Shown piece by piece: positions 1 to 6,671 of a stretch of 8,635 bases of DNA. The stretch comes from Acidobacteriota bacterium (lineage in GTDB: Bacteria; Acidobacteriota; Blastocatellia; Pyrinomonadales; Pyrinomonadaceae). The stretch lies in assembly GCA_020199975.1 (NCBI GenBank), contig JAIVJP010000052.1, positions 1-8,635 of the forward strand. Reading direction: 5' to 3'. The notes under the pieces were generated by a model. The model searched no databases. It saw only the letters and a list, made by a program, of their open reading frames with translations, and was not told the origin of the DNA. How positions within the stretch are numbered: the stretch's first letter is position 1; each line of letters opens with the position of its first letter. The position numbers and the translations under genes were made by a program.

Positions 1-576
1 AGCCAGAAGTATCCGCGCGAACCGTCTTACTTATACACGTTGGCGGTCGCACGTTTCTATCACAACGAGGATGCGGAAGCACTGCGGTTGCTCGACCGTT
101 ATATTACGTCGAAGCCGAATGACGCGCGCGGCCACTTCGTGCGTGGCGTCGTGCTCTATTTCACTAAAGGCTACATGCCGGCGCGCGTCTCGTTCGAACG
201 CAGCCTTGTGCTTTCTCCGTCCGCCGACGCGGCTTACTATCTTGCTCAGATCGCAGACAACGAGGGACAAGCGGCGAAGGCAGTCGAGTGGTTTAAGCGC
301 GCACTGGAGCTTGAGCCCAACCACGCGGAATCGCGCGCCGGCCTGGGCGTAGCCTACCTGAAACTGAAAGACTATGAGGGCGCGCGCGCCGAACTCGAGC
401 GTGCAATTGAACTCGATCCTCAGAGTCTCGTGGCGGCCTACCAGCTTGGGCTGCTCTATTTGCGTCTCGGAGATAAGGAGCGTGCCGCATCCATGACGCG
501 AACCGCGGACCGGCTGCGCAGCGAACAGAAGCATCCGGACAGGGTCGGACTGAGGCTGGCCCAGGCTCCGAAATAG
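1..576 (+). CDS. TPR-repeat protein, 3' part only (start lies upstream of window)
   Basis: The reading frame is open from base 1 and ends at TAG 574-576, giving 191 visible residues. A TTG at 40 is in frame, but the frame continues upstream without a stop and TPR sequence precedes it, so I treat the gene as truncated by the window edge. The visible part is almost entirely about five tandem tetratricopeptide repeats of 34 residues, with typical repeat ends such as ALELEPNH and AIELDPQS and cores such as AGLGVAYLKLKDYEGARAEL. It closes with a short polar tail (RLRSEQKHPDRVGLRLAQAPK region). TPR arrays form helical superhelices that bind partner proteins. The specific role cannot be read from this fragment, and whether it is secreted depends on the missing N terminus. 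It is separated from the next gene by 409 bases and a promoter, so it probably belongs to a different transcription unit. Confidence 0.88.
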   Translation, partial: SQKYPREPSYLYTLAVARFYHNEDAEALRLLDRYITSKPNDARGHFVRGVVLYFTKGYMPARVSFERSLVLSPSADAAYYLAQIADNEGQAAKAVEWFKRALELEPNHAESRAGLGVAYLKLKDYEGARAELERAIELDPQSLVAAYQLGLLYLRLGDKERAASMTRTADRLRSEQKHPDRVGLRLAQAPK

Positions 577-602
577 TTTGGACAGTAGACCCCACGCTAC
601 AG

Positions 603-622
603 GGGCGCCCTTCAAGGGTCCC
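603..622 (+). terminator. Weak hairpin after the TPR gene, possible terminator
   Basis: GGG at 603-605 pairs with CCC at 620-622, and CCC at 608-610 pairs with GGG at 616-618. An asymmetric internal loop (CG against T) and a TTCAA apical loop separate and close the two stems. It lies 27 bases after the TPR stop codon. No T-run follows, so it is not a classical intrinsic terminator. It could be a Rho-dependent pause site or chance. Confidence 0.2.
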
Positions 623-702
623 ATTCCGAGAATCAAAGTGTTTCAGGTAGCATTCGGGCCGAAACTAATTAGCCGCAAGAGGGAAAGGTAGAGGGAAACG
701 TA

Positions 703-732
703 TTGACAAGGGTACCGCCGCACTGGTATACA
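703..732 (+). promoter_or_regulatory. Sigma70-type promoter candidate for the receptor operon
   Basis: A perfect TTGACA -35 box lies at 703-708. After an 18-base spacer, TATACA at 727-732 could be the -10 box. It is preceded by TG at 724-725, one base before the box, which is an extended -10 arrangement. TATACA matches TATAAT at four of six positions and lacks the conserved final T, so the -10 is imperfect. Transcription would begin near 739-741, leaving a leader of roughly 245 bases. It is the best promoter-like match I found in this intergenic region, and its position right before a palindrome supports a regulated promoter. Confidence 0.55.
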
Positions 733-748
733 GCCCCCAAAGCTTGGT

Positions 749-770
749 TAACCGGTTACGTAAACGGTTA
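749..770 (+). promoter_or_regulatory. Composite palindromic operator candidate, LacI-family-like
   Basis: Bases 749-770 form a 22-bp inverted repeat centred between 759 and 760, with one mismatched pair (G755 opposite A764), so 20 of 22 positions are symmetric. Each arm is a CG-centred motif: TAACCGGTTA at 749-758 is itself a perfect palindrome, and TAAACGGTTA at 761-770 is nearly one. TTACGTAA (756-763) and GGTTAACC (746-753) are further perfect palindromes overlapping it. CG-centred palindromes with flanking AA and TT are typical of LacI-family sugar-responsive repressors. The site begins about 9 bases after the predicted transcription start, where a bound repressor would block transcription. 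The identity of the regulator is inferred; none is encoded in the window. Confidence 0.5.
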
Positions 771-976
771 TCCGGGCTCTCCGGCTTTCCGATCTAATTG
801 CAGATAATTTCAGACTAGCGCGATTCAAATGGCGAAGAAGTTTGGTGAGGATATCCCCCACCGAATCACCAGCCGCCGTGCAAGGCACCTTGGCGGTCCT
901 ACCGTCTGGGTCCCAAACTTTTTCAGGAACGCTTAGTCGTCAGAGGTCCCGCCTCTCCCGACGCAGCCGAGTCACC

Positions 977-983
977 GGAGGAG
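977..983 (+). promoter_or_regulatory. Ribosome binding site that fixes the receptor start
   Basis: GGAGGAG at 977-983 is the strongest Shine-Dalgarno-like sequence in the leader and sits just before ATG 986-988 (GGAGG leaves 4 bases, the whole motif leaves 2). It selects ATG 986 over the upstream in-frame TTG at 842. The choice agrees with a signal peptide beginning directly at that ATG. Confidence 0.75.
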
Positions 984-985
984 TT

Positions 986-3900
986 ATGAAGGTTCACAGG
1001 TTCGTCACACTGTCATTGCTGCTAATGCTTTTTCTGGCCTTGGCGCACCGAGCCTACGGGCAGAGCGACCGCGGCACAATCACGGGCACTGTAACCGACC
1101 CAGGTGGCGCCGTTGTTACGAATGCGAAGGTTACAGCGACTAACGTTGACACGGGGGAGGCTCGCGAGGCCACTACTTCCGATGAGGGCACGTACACAAT
1201 CGCTGAGTTGAAAGCCGCGCCTTACAAGATCATGGTCGAGGCGGCAGGTTTCAAATCCGCCACCACGGAAGATGTGAAAGTCGCGGTGCAGGTCACGCGC
1301 CGGGTCGACTTCGCGCTGGAAGTCGGCGCCATCACAGACGTCGTGACGGTGACAAGTGATGCGGCGCCGGTCATTCAAACCGACTCGCCCGTGCGGCAGA
1401 CAAACGTCAACGAGCGACAGGTGAGGGAACTGCCGTTGGCCGTTGGGGCCGAGACAGCGGGCCGCTCACCGCTTTCTTTCATCTTCCTCGACAGCAGCGT
1501 CACGTCAGCGACTGGTAACGGCACAAATGCAGCCAACTTTCGCGTTAACGGTGGGCAGGGTCTCGGCGCCGAAATTCTGATCGACGGGGCGAGCACGCGT
1601 CGCGCCCAAAACGGCACGTTCTTCACTGAAGTCGCGCCCGGGCCGAATGCCTTCCAGGAGTTCACGATCTCAACCAGCAGCTACTCCGCCGAGTTCGGCA
1701 GCTCCTCCGGCGGCATCGTCAACTTCACACTAAAGTCGGGCGGCAACGAGTTTCACGGCGAGGTCTACGAGCTTCACAAGAACGACGCCTTTAACGCCAA
1801 TTCGTATTTGAATAATGCGTTGCGGCTGGCGCGCCCCCGTGATCATCAGAACGACTTCGGGGGCAACATCGGCGGCCCCATCTACCTGCCGCGGTTCGGC
1901 GAGGGTGGACCTGCCTACTGGAGCGGCAAGAATCGAGCATTCTTCTTCTTCAACTACGAAGGCTTCCGAAACGCTACTTCGGAAAATACTCTCGTCAGTG
2001 TGCCGACGCTCAGGATGCGCTCGGGCGACTTCTCGGAGCTTCTGACGGACCCCTATGTGCTCAACTTCTTTGGAGGGCCGAGACAGGTTTACGACCCAAC
2101 GCAGCCGCCTGGCACGCGCGTAGCTATTCCCGGCAACCGCCTCGACCTTTACAACGGTGGTGCCGTGCTCGATCCCGCCGGCGTCGCACTCGCAAACCTA
2201 TTTCCCGCGCCGACCAGGGCTGGGGTTTTCCGCAACTTCGAGGCGCGAAGCTCGTCGCCGCTGACGATGAATAACTATGTTGGCAAAGTCGACGTCGCAC
2301 TCTCCGACAAGCAGCGAATTGGCGTGAGTTACGCATTCCGCGAGCTAAGTAGTGTGAAAGGCTTCGGCGGCAGGCCCGCTTTTACGCGGTTGACGCCCCC
2401 GTTAACGCAGCAGGACGTCTGGAATCAGCAGTTCAAGTCGCACTTCGTCCGCGTGCAGCACGATTACACGTTCTCGCCGAATCTACTTAACCACCTGAAC
2501 CTCGGCTTCACGCGGTATGACGTGGCGAACATGAATTTCGGCGAAGGCATTCAGCCGAGCAGTTTTGGGATCCCGGCTGGTGCCACGGCCAACGCAGCGC
2601 TTCCGCGCCTGGGCTTTCCAAATTACGGCGATTTCATTACGGGCACTGACCCGCGCTCGTATCTCGACGCGGGCTCGACCTTTTTCACGGATCACCTCTA
2701 TGACAACACGGTGCAGATTTCCGACGCTCTAACGTACGTGCGCGGGCGACACACGATGAAGTTCGGCGGCGACGCGCGCATCCAACAGTTCAATGTCACG
2801 CAGCAGATCGACCCGGGCGGCAGCTTCAACTTCCGCCACGACATGACCGCCGCCGATCGCGACAGCAATGGCGGTTGGCCCATCGCTAGCCTCGTTACTG
2901 GCGCGACAGAGTTTTCTTTCCAGACCGTGACGGCGGTGGATCCCGGCTGGCGCTACTTTTATCCAGCGGTATTCTTCACCGACGACATAAAGCTTACGCC
3001 GCAACTGACAATAAACATCGGCGCGCGCTACGAGATCTCTTACCCGCGCACCGAGTCGAAGGGCCGCCTACGCGGATTCGATCCCGATGTGCTTAACCCT
3101 GCGGTCGGCCGGAGCGGAGCGCTCGTCGGCGCCGCCGGTCAGGGCGGCGTCCAGGCCGCGGAAGAAGGTTTAGCCAGGCCCGACTATTCCAATTTCGGCC
3201 CGCGACTTGGTTTCGCTTATTCGCTCAACGACCGGACGGTAGCACGTGGTGGGATCGGCATCTATTATTCCCCGATCCTCTACGGCTTTGAGGGTGGCAA
3301 CACGATTGAGGCATCGCTCGGTTACCGCAACGCCGCTACGCCTTTCGATGGCTGCCCCCGTTGCCGTCGCCCCGACTTTGGCTCACTTCAAGCGCGTTAC
3401 TTCCTGCGCAATCTGCCAGCCTCGGGGCCGCTCGCGCCGGTGGCTAACCCGAACGACCAGTTCGTTAATCAGGGTATCGCCGTCGATTATTTCAATAAGG
3501 ACTACCGCACGGGCCGTTCTGTGCAGTACAGCCTCGACCTCCAACGTGAGCTACCCGGGAAGTTCGCAGCTTCCATCGGTTACATCGGCCATAGAGGTAC
3601 GCGCCTGCGCTCGAACTTCGAGCGACTGAACGCCGTACCTCTCGACGCTCTGAAGCTCGGCTTCCCACTCCTCAACAAGCAGCTCGCCGACGTGACTGCG
3701 GCTGAACGCACTTATGCGGCAGCGGTCGGCTCGCCGCTTCCGGCGAGCCCGAATGCCGTGTATGCCGGATTCAGCGGCTCAGTCGCGCAGGCGCTGAGGC
3801 CGTTCCCACAGTACGGTCGAGTTCGCAGTCAGCTCGAAAGCAATGGGCAGAGTTGGTACAACGCCGTGCAGGCGAAACTGGACCGGCGCTTCGCGCAGGG

Positions 3901-4684
3901 AATTCAGTTCGGCGCGTCCTATACGTTCTCGAAATTGATTACCGATGCATCGGAAGATCTGTTCGGTGGCTCGCCAATCGGGGAGGTCTTGCAGAACCCA
4001 TACGATCGCAGGCAAGTGCGAACTGTATCGCCGAACAACCCGTATCACGTCTTTGTTTTCAACTATATCTTCGAGCTGCCTTTCGGCAAGGGTAGGCGCT
4101 TCTTAAATGGCAGTGGCACGGATAGATTGTTTGGCGGTTGGCAGATTTCCGGCATCCACCGCTATCAGTCCGGTTTGCCCCTCGTCGTAAGGGACACAGA
4201 GCCTGGGCGCTCTGGTTTTCTCGGGCTCGTCGGTTTCGAAGGAGCGTTGAGGCCGAACTTGACTGGCCAGCCAATTTTCACCGGCGATCCGGAGACCGGC
4301 ATCGGCTTCCAACTCGTCAACAGGGCGGCCTTCGCTACGCCTCCAAACTTCCAGGTTCCGCCCACGTCGGATGTCACAGATCCGGCCTACCGTGCTTACT
4401 ATGCCCAGCCGACGCGCTTCTTCGGCAATGCGCCACCGGTCCTGGATTACGCCCGCTCACTGCGATTCTTCAGCGAGAACTTCAGCGTGATGAAGAAGAC
4501 ACGCCTGACGGAGACGACTACCATTGAGCTGCGGGCAGAGTTCTTTAACCTTTTCAACCGTCATCGCTATTTCGGCCCCGACAACGACTTGCGTAGCGGC
4601 GGGTTCGGAAGGTCAGGGGTGGTTAACAGCAACGAGGTGTACGCCCCGCGGAACGTCCAATTCGGTCTAAGATTCATCTTTTAG
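986..4684 (+). CDS. Oar-like TonB-dependent outer-membrane receptor with N-terminal carboxypeptidase-regulatory-like domain
   Basis: The protein has 1232 residues and ends at TAG 4682-4684. Residues 1-25 form a signal peptide (MKVHRF, a Leu-rich core, cleavage likely after AYG before Q26). Residues about 29-110 are a carboxypeptidase-regulatory-like beta-sandwich, opening with GTITGTVTDPGGAVV and containing DEGTYTIAEL. A plug-like segment follows, including FRVNGGQGLGAEILIDG and SYSAEFGSSSGGIVNFTLKS. The rest is a long beta-barrel rich in aromatic residues and ends in LRFIF, with the C-terminal Phe expected of outer-membrane barrels. This matches the Oar/TonB-receptor family common in Acidobacteriota, where such proteins are thought to import large substrates using TonB energy. 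No clear TonB box is visible. The only cysteines are C790 and C793, as a CPRC motif. The gene leads a probable operon with a TPR gene and a GH2 enzyme, which suggests an oligosaccharide substrate (inference). The family is certain; the substrate is unknown. Confidence 0.93.
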   Translation: MKVHRFVTLSLLLMLFLALAHRAYGQSDRGTITGTVTDPGGAVVTNAKVTATNVDTGEAREATTSDEGTYTIAELKAAPYKIMVEAAGFKSATTEDVKVAVQVTRRVDFALEVGAITDVVTVTSDAAPVIQTDSPVRQTNVNERQVRELPLAVGAETAGRSPLSFIFLDSSVTSATGNGTNAANFRVNGGQGLGAEILIDGASTRRAQNGTFFTEVAPGPNAFQEFTISTSSYSAEFGSSSGGIVNFTLKSGGNEFHGEVYELHKNDAFNANSYLNNALRLARPRDHQNDFGGNIGGPIYLPRFGEGGPAYWSGKNRAFFFFNYEGFRNATSENTLVSVPTLRMRSGDFSELLTDPYVLNFFGGPRQVYDPTQPPGTRVAIPGNRLDLYNGGAVLDPAGVALANLFPAPTRAGVFRNFEARSSSPLTMNNYVGKVDVALSDKQRIGVSYAFRELSSVKGFGGRPAFTRLTPPLTQQDVWNQQFKSHFVRVQHDYTFSPNLLNHLNLGFTRYDVANMNFGEGIQPSSFGIPAGATANAALPRLGFPNYGDFITGTDPRSYLDAGSTFFTDHLYDNTVQISDALTYVRGRHTMKFGGDARIQQFNVTQQIDPGGSFNFRHDMTAADRDSNGGWPIASLVTGATEFSFQTVTAVDPGWRYFYPAVFFTDDIKLTPQLTINIGARYEISYPRTESKGRLRGFDPDVLNPAVGRSGALVGAAGQGGVQAAEEGLARPDYSNFGPRLGFAYSLNDRTVARGGIGIYYSPILYGFEGGNTIEASLGYRNAATPFDGCPRCRRPDFGSLQARYFLRNLPASGPLAPVANPNDQFVNQGIAVDYFNKDYRTGRSVQYSLDLQRELPGKFAASIGYIGHRGTRLRSNFERLNAVPLDALKLGFPLLNKQLADVTAAERTYAAAVGSPLPASPNAVYAGFSGSVAQALRPFPQYGRVRSQLESNGQSWYNAVQAKLDRRFAQGIQFGASYTFSKLITDASEDLFGGSPIGEVLQNPYDRRQVRTVSPNNPYHVFVFNYIFELPFGKGRRFLNGSGTDRLFGGWQISGIHRYQSGLPLVVRDTEPGRSGFLGLVGFEGALRPNLTGQPIFTGDPETGIGFQLVNRAAFATPPNFQVPPTSDVTDPAYRAYYAQPTRFFGNAPPVLDYARSLRFFSENFSVMKKTRLTETTTIELRAEFFNLFNRHRYFGPDNDLRSGGFGRSGVVNSNEVYAPRNVQFGLRFIF

Positions 4685-4699
4685 GCCCGGCTGGGAGCC

Positions 4700-6130
4700 A
4701 TGCGGGCGGCGCGGGATGAAGCGGCAACGCTCGCCGTGATCGCCGACCGGGCTAATGATCTCACGGAGGCCGAGCGCCATTTCGCCGCCGCTGCCAAGTC
4801 AGCACCATCCTCCTCAGCTGCGCTCAACAATTACGGTGCCGTGCTTATGCGGATGGGACAGTTTGAGAAGGCGTCTGCGCAGTTCCAGGCCTCACTGAAG
4901 ATCAACAAGAATCAGCCGAGCGCGCTCGTCAACCTCGCGCAAATACGTTTTGCAGGCGGCACGCCTGAATCGCTTGTCTCGGCGCGCGAGTTGTTCGAGC
5001 GGGCGCACGAGCTTGCGGCCGACTCCGAAATCGCGCGCGCACTGGTGGTCGTTGCGCTGCGTCAGAACGACCGCGTCGCTGCCGCGCGCTACTTTCGAGA
5101 CTATGCGAAGGGCCTCCAGGGATCAGCCAGTAACATCAACTCTCCGGCAGCGCGCGCCGAACTCGGCGCGGCGCTCCTCGAAGCAGGTCTGACGCGCGAG
5201 TCGGTTGAGGAGTTAAGCGCTGCGCACTCCGCAGAGCTGTCGAAGACCGAATACGTTCTGCTGCTGGCACGCGCCTACATGGCCAGCCAGGACGTCTCGT
5301 CCGCCGGACGCGCGCTCGAAAGAGCTGTCGCGAGAGGAGTCGAGAGCGCAGCAGTTTACGCGGCACTGGCCGAAGTTTACGAACGGAGTGGGCGAGTTGA
5401 GAACGCTATTCCGGCGATGCGCCTGGCCATTGAGCGCGATCCGAAGAATGAGGCCTACCGCTTCCGCTATGGCATGCTTCTCACGGACACGAAAGCGCCG
5501 GCCGCCGCCGTTATCCGCCTGGAAGAGTCGCTCAAGGATTTTCCCAATTCGTCGCGCCTATGGTTTGCACTTGGAGTCGGCCAGACGGCGCTCAACAAGA
5601 CCGAAGAAGCGGCTGCAGCTTTTCGGCGCTCACAAGAGCTCGACCCGAAATTTGCGCCCGCCTTTGCTTACTTAGGCATGACGCACGACCAGCAGGGTCG
5701 TTACGCGGATGCCGTCGCGCTCTATGAGCGCGCGCTCGCCATTGATGAACGCCTTTTCGCCGCGCACTACCTTGCCGCCGAGGCCCTCGTTAAGCAGTTT
5801 CCGGCGGACGAGGTTCGCGCCGAGAAGCACTTGAGTTCGGCCGTTGCGCTTGATCCGTCGTTCGCCCCCGCGCGCGTGTCGCTCGGCAAACTTCTAATGC
5901 GAAGCGGGAGATTTGAAGAGGCCGTCTCTCAGCTGAAGGGCGCGATTGATCTAGACCCGAACATTGCCGAGGCTCACTACCATCTGGGGCGCGCGCTTAC
6001 ACGACTAAAGCGCACGGCAGAGGCGCAAACCACGCTAGCCACGTTCAAGCGTCTGAACGAGGAGCGGCGCGAGCAGTCGCGTAACGAGCCGCGCGAAATC
6101 ATGCGCCGTCTTGCTAACGTCCGTTTCTGA
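4700..6130 (+). CDS. TPR-repeat protein, about 12 repeats, no signal peptide
   Basis: This 476-residue protein consists of roughly twelve tetratricopeptide repeats from about residue 20 to 460. Clear units include LNNYGAVLMRMGQFEKASAQ, VYAALAEVYERSGRVENAIP, FAYLGMTHDQQGRYADAVAL and ARVSLGKLLMRSGRFEEAVS. The tail is charged (KRLNEERREQSRNEPREIMRR). Such arrays are protein-binding scaffolds, and no catalytic motif is seen. ATG 4700 is the first ATG after the receptor stop, 15 bases downstream. Its Shine-Dalgarno candidate GGGAG (4693-4697) is only 2 bases away, which is tight. No alternative start gives a signal peptide, because the frame is closed by the receptor TAG at 4682. The protein is therefore predicted to be cytoplasmic, which is odd for a partner of an outer-membrane receptor. 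The gene is in the same frame as the receptor, separated by one stop codon and five sense codons. Co-transcription with the receptor is likely. The precise role is unknown. Confidence 0.9.
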   Translation: MRAARDEAATLAVIADRANDLTEAERHFAAAAKSAPSSSAALNNYGAVLMRMGQFEKASAQFQASLKINKNQPSALVNLAQIRFAGGTPESLVSARELFERAHELAADSEIARALVVVALRQNDRVAAARYFRDYAKGLQGSASNINSPAARAELGAALLEAGLTRESVEELSAAHSAELSKTEYVLLLARAYMASQDVSSAGRALERAVARGVESAAVYAALAEVYERSGRVENAIPAMRLAIERDPKNEAYRFRYGMLLTDTKAPAAAVIRLEESLKDFPNSSRLWFALGVGQTALNKTEEAAAAFRRSQELDPKFAPAFAYLGMTHDQQGRYADAVALYERALAIDERLFAAHYLAAEALVKQFPADEVRAEKHLSSAVALDPSFAPARVSLGKLLMRSGRFEEAVSQLKGAIDLDPNIAEAHYHLGRALTRLKRTAEAQTTLATFKRLNEERREQSRNEPREIMRRLANVRF

Positions 6131-6142
6131 ATGGAGTTTTCG

Positions 6143-6543
6143 ATGCCGAGAAATTTTTGGAAACCCAATTTGGTCGCCCTCTTTGCGTGTCTCGTTGTTT
6201 CGCCACGATCGCAATCATGTTTGATGGTTCGGGACGCAACCGCATTGAGTGGATTCTGACGAGTGAAGGAACCTTCGAGGCGTGGTCTGTTATTGACGGC
6301 CGAGGCGAGCGACTCGACAACCGCAAGCTCGGGACGAAGATCAAGAACCCGGTACTCGCCGTGGTCCGGCGCCAGGACAGTTTTCTGTTCGTCCTGAATG
6401 GTCCAGACAGCCCGCCGCAAGACGCTCAGATCGGTCTGCAGAAGACAATCAAGAACATGCCGCACACTTTCCGCGTGATGCTCTACGGCTTCGGCAGCTC
6501 GGAAAATAATTGGGACTCTTTGCGCGTGACAACGGCGAAGTAA
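6143..6543 (+). pseudogene. Small secreted-domain gene, apparently frameshifted (signal peptide and domain in different frames)
   Basis: ATG 6143 has a well-placed GGAG (6133-6136, 6-base spacer) and lies 12 bases after the TPR stop. It opens a frame reading MPRNFWKPNLVALFACLVV, a convincing signal peptide, but that frame stops at TGA 6257-6259 after 38 codons. The adjacent frame (-1 relative) is open from 6118 to TAA 6541-6543 and carries a domain-like sequence with RNRIEWILTSEGTFEAWSV, LAVVRRQDSFLFVLNG and FRVMLYGFGSSENNWDSLRV. Its only usable start is TTG 6157 with no good ribosome site. High third-position GC moves from the first frame to the second around 6196-6205, which suggests a single indel there or an assembly error. 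The domain recalls concanavalin-like or DUF1349-like beta-sandwiches (ligand binding); this is a weak resemblance by eye. Alternatives are an intact short protein starting at TTG 6157 or ATG 6217, or programmed frameshifting. Confidence 0.55.
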
Positions 6544-6597
6544 AAGAAACGGGTATGTCCAGTCCTTGGCTACGGGGTAGTCAAGCAGCCATTGGAA

Positions 6598-6624
6598 CGA
6601 AGGACGATGTCTTCCAGTCCTTCG
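6598..6624 (+). other. Perfect 8-bp hairpin in the gap before the GH2 gene
   Basis: CGAAGGAC (6598-6605) is repeated inverted and perfect as GTCCTTCG (6617-6624), around an 11-base loop. It sits within the 128-base gap 6544-6671, 48 bases before the GH2 ATG. The gap otherwise shows no gene. TCCAGTCCTT occurs twice as a direct repeat, at 6558-6567 and 6613-6622, and the second copy overlaps the 3' arm. No T-run follows, so it is unlikely to be an intrinsic terminator. An mRNA-stabilising or processing hairpin, or a binding site, is possible. Confidence 0.4.
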
Positions 6625-6671
6625 ACGAGGAGGCAGGCAGCACCCAGAGCGCGTTAGGGCGAGTGAGCACA

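Larger units (their letters stand above)
577..985 (+). other. Intergenic regulatory region and long 5' leader of the receptor gene
   Basis: This 409-base stretch has no convincing gene. From left to right it holds a weak hairpin after the TPR gene (603-622), a sigma70-like promoter (703-732), a composite palindromic operator candidate (749-770), and about 245 bases of presumed 5' leader up to the receptor ATG at 986. The receptor frame stays open upstream to a TTG at 842. The 48 residues that would add are Ser/Arg-rich, have no Shine-Dalgarno, and would bury the signal peptide internally. A 35-codon ATG-initiated frame at 829-936 also has no ribosome binding site. I see no known riboswitch pattern in the leader. 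Confidence 0.7.

Noticed and set aside
31..636. 201-residue open frame on the minus strand
   Set aside because: Shadow of the TPR gene on the opposite strand; the + strand translation shows clear TPR repeats.
829..936. Possible 35-codon leader peptide (MAKKFGEDIPHRITSRRARH...)
   Set aside because: No Shine-Dalgarno before ATG 829 and no recognisable leader features such as runs of one amino acid. The length is within chance.
842..985. N-terminal extension of the receptor from TTG 842 (48 extra residues)
   Set aside because: No ribosome site at 842. The extension is low-complexity Ser/Arg sequence and would place the signal peptide internally, whereas ATG 986 has GGAGGAG directly upstream.
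6510..6671. Upstream extension of the GH2 gene, overlapping the previous gene
   Set aside because: It would put the signal peptide after 54 extra residues and overlaps the end of the preceding domain frame. The ATG at 6672 or 6690 gives a normal signal peptide.
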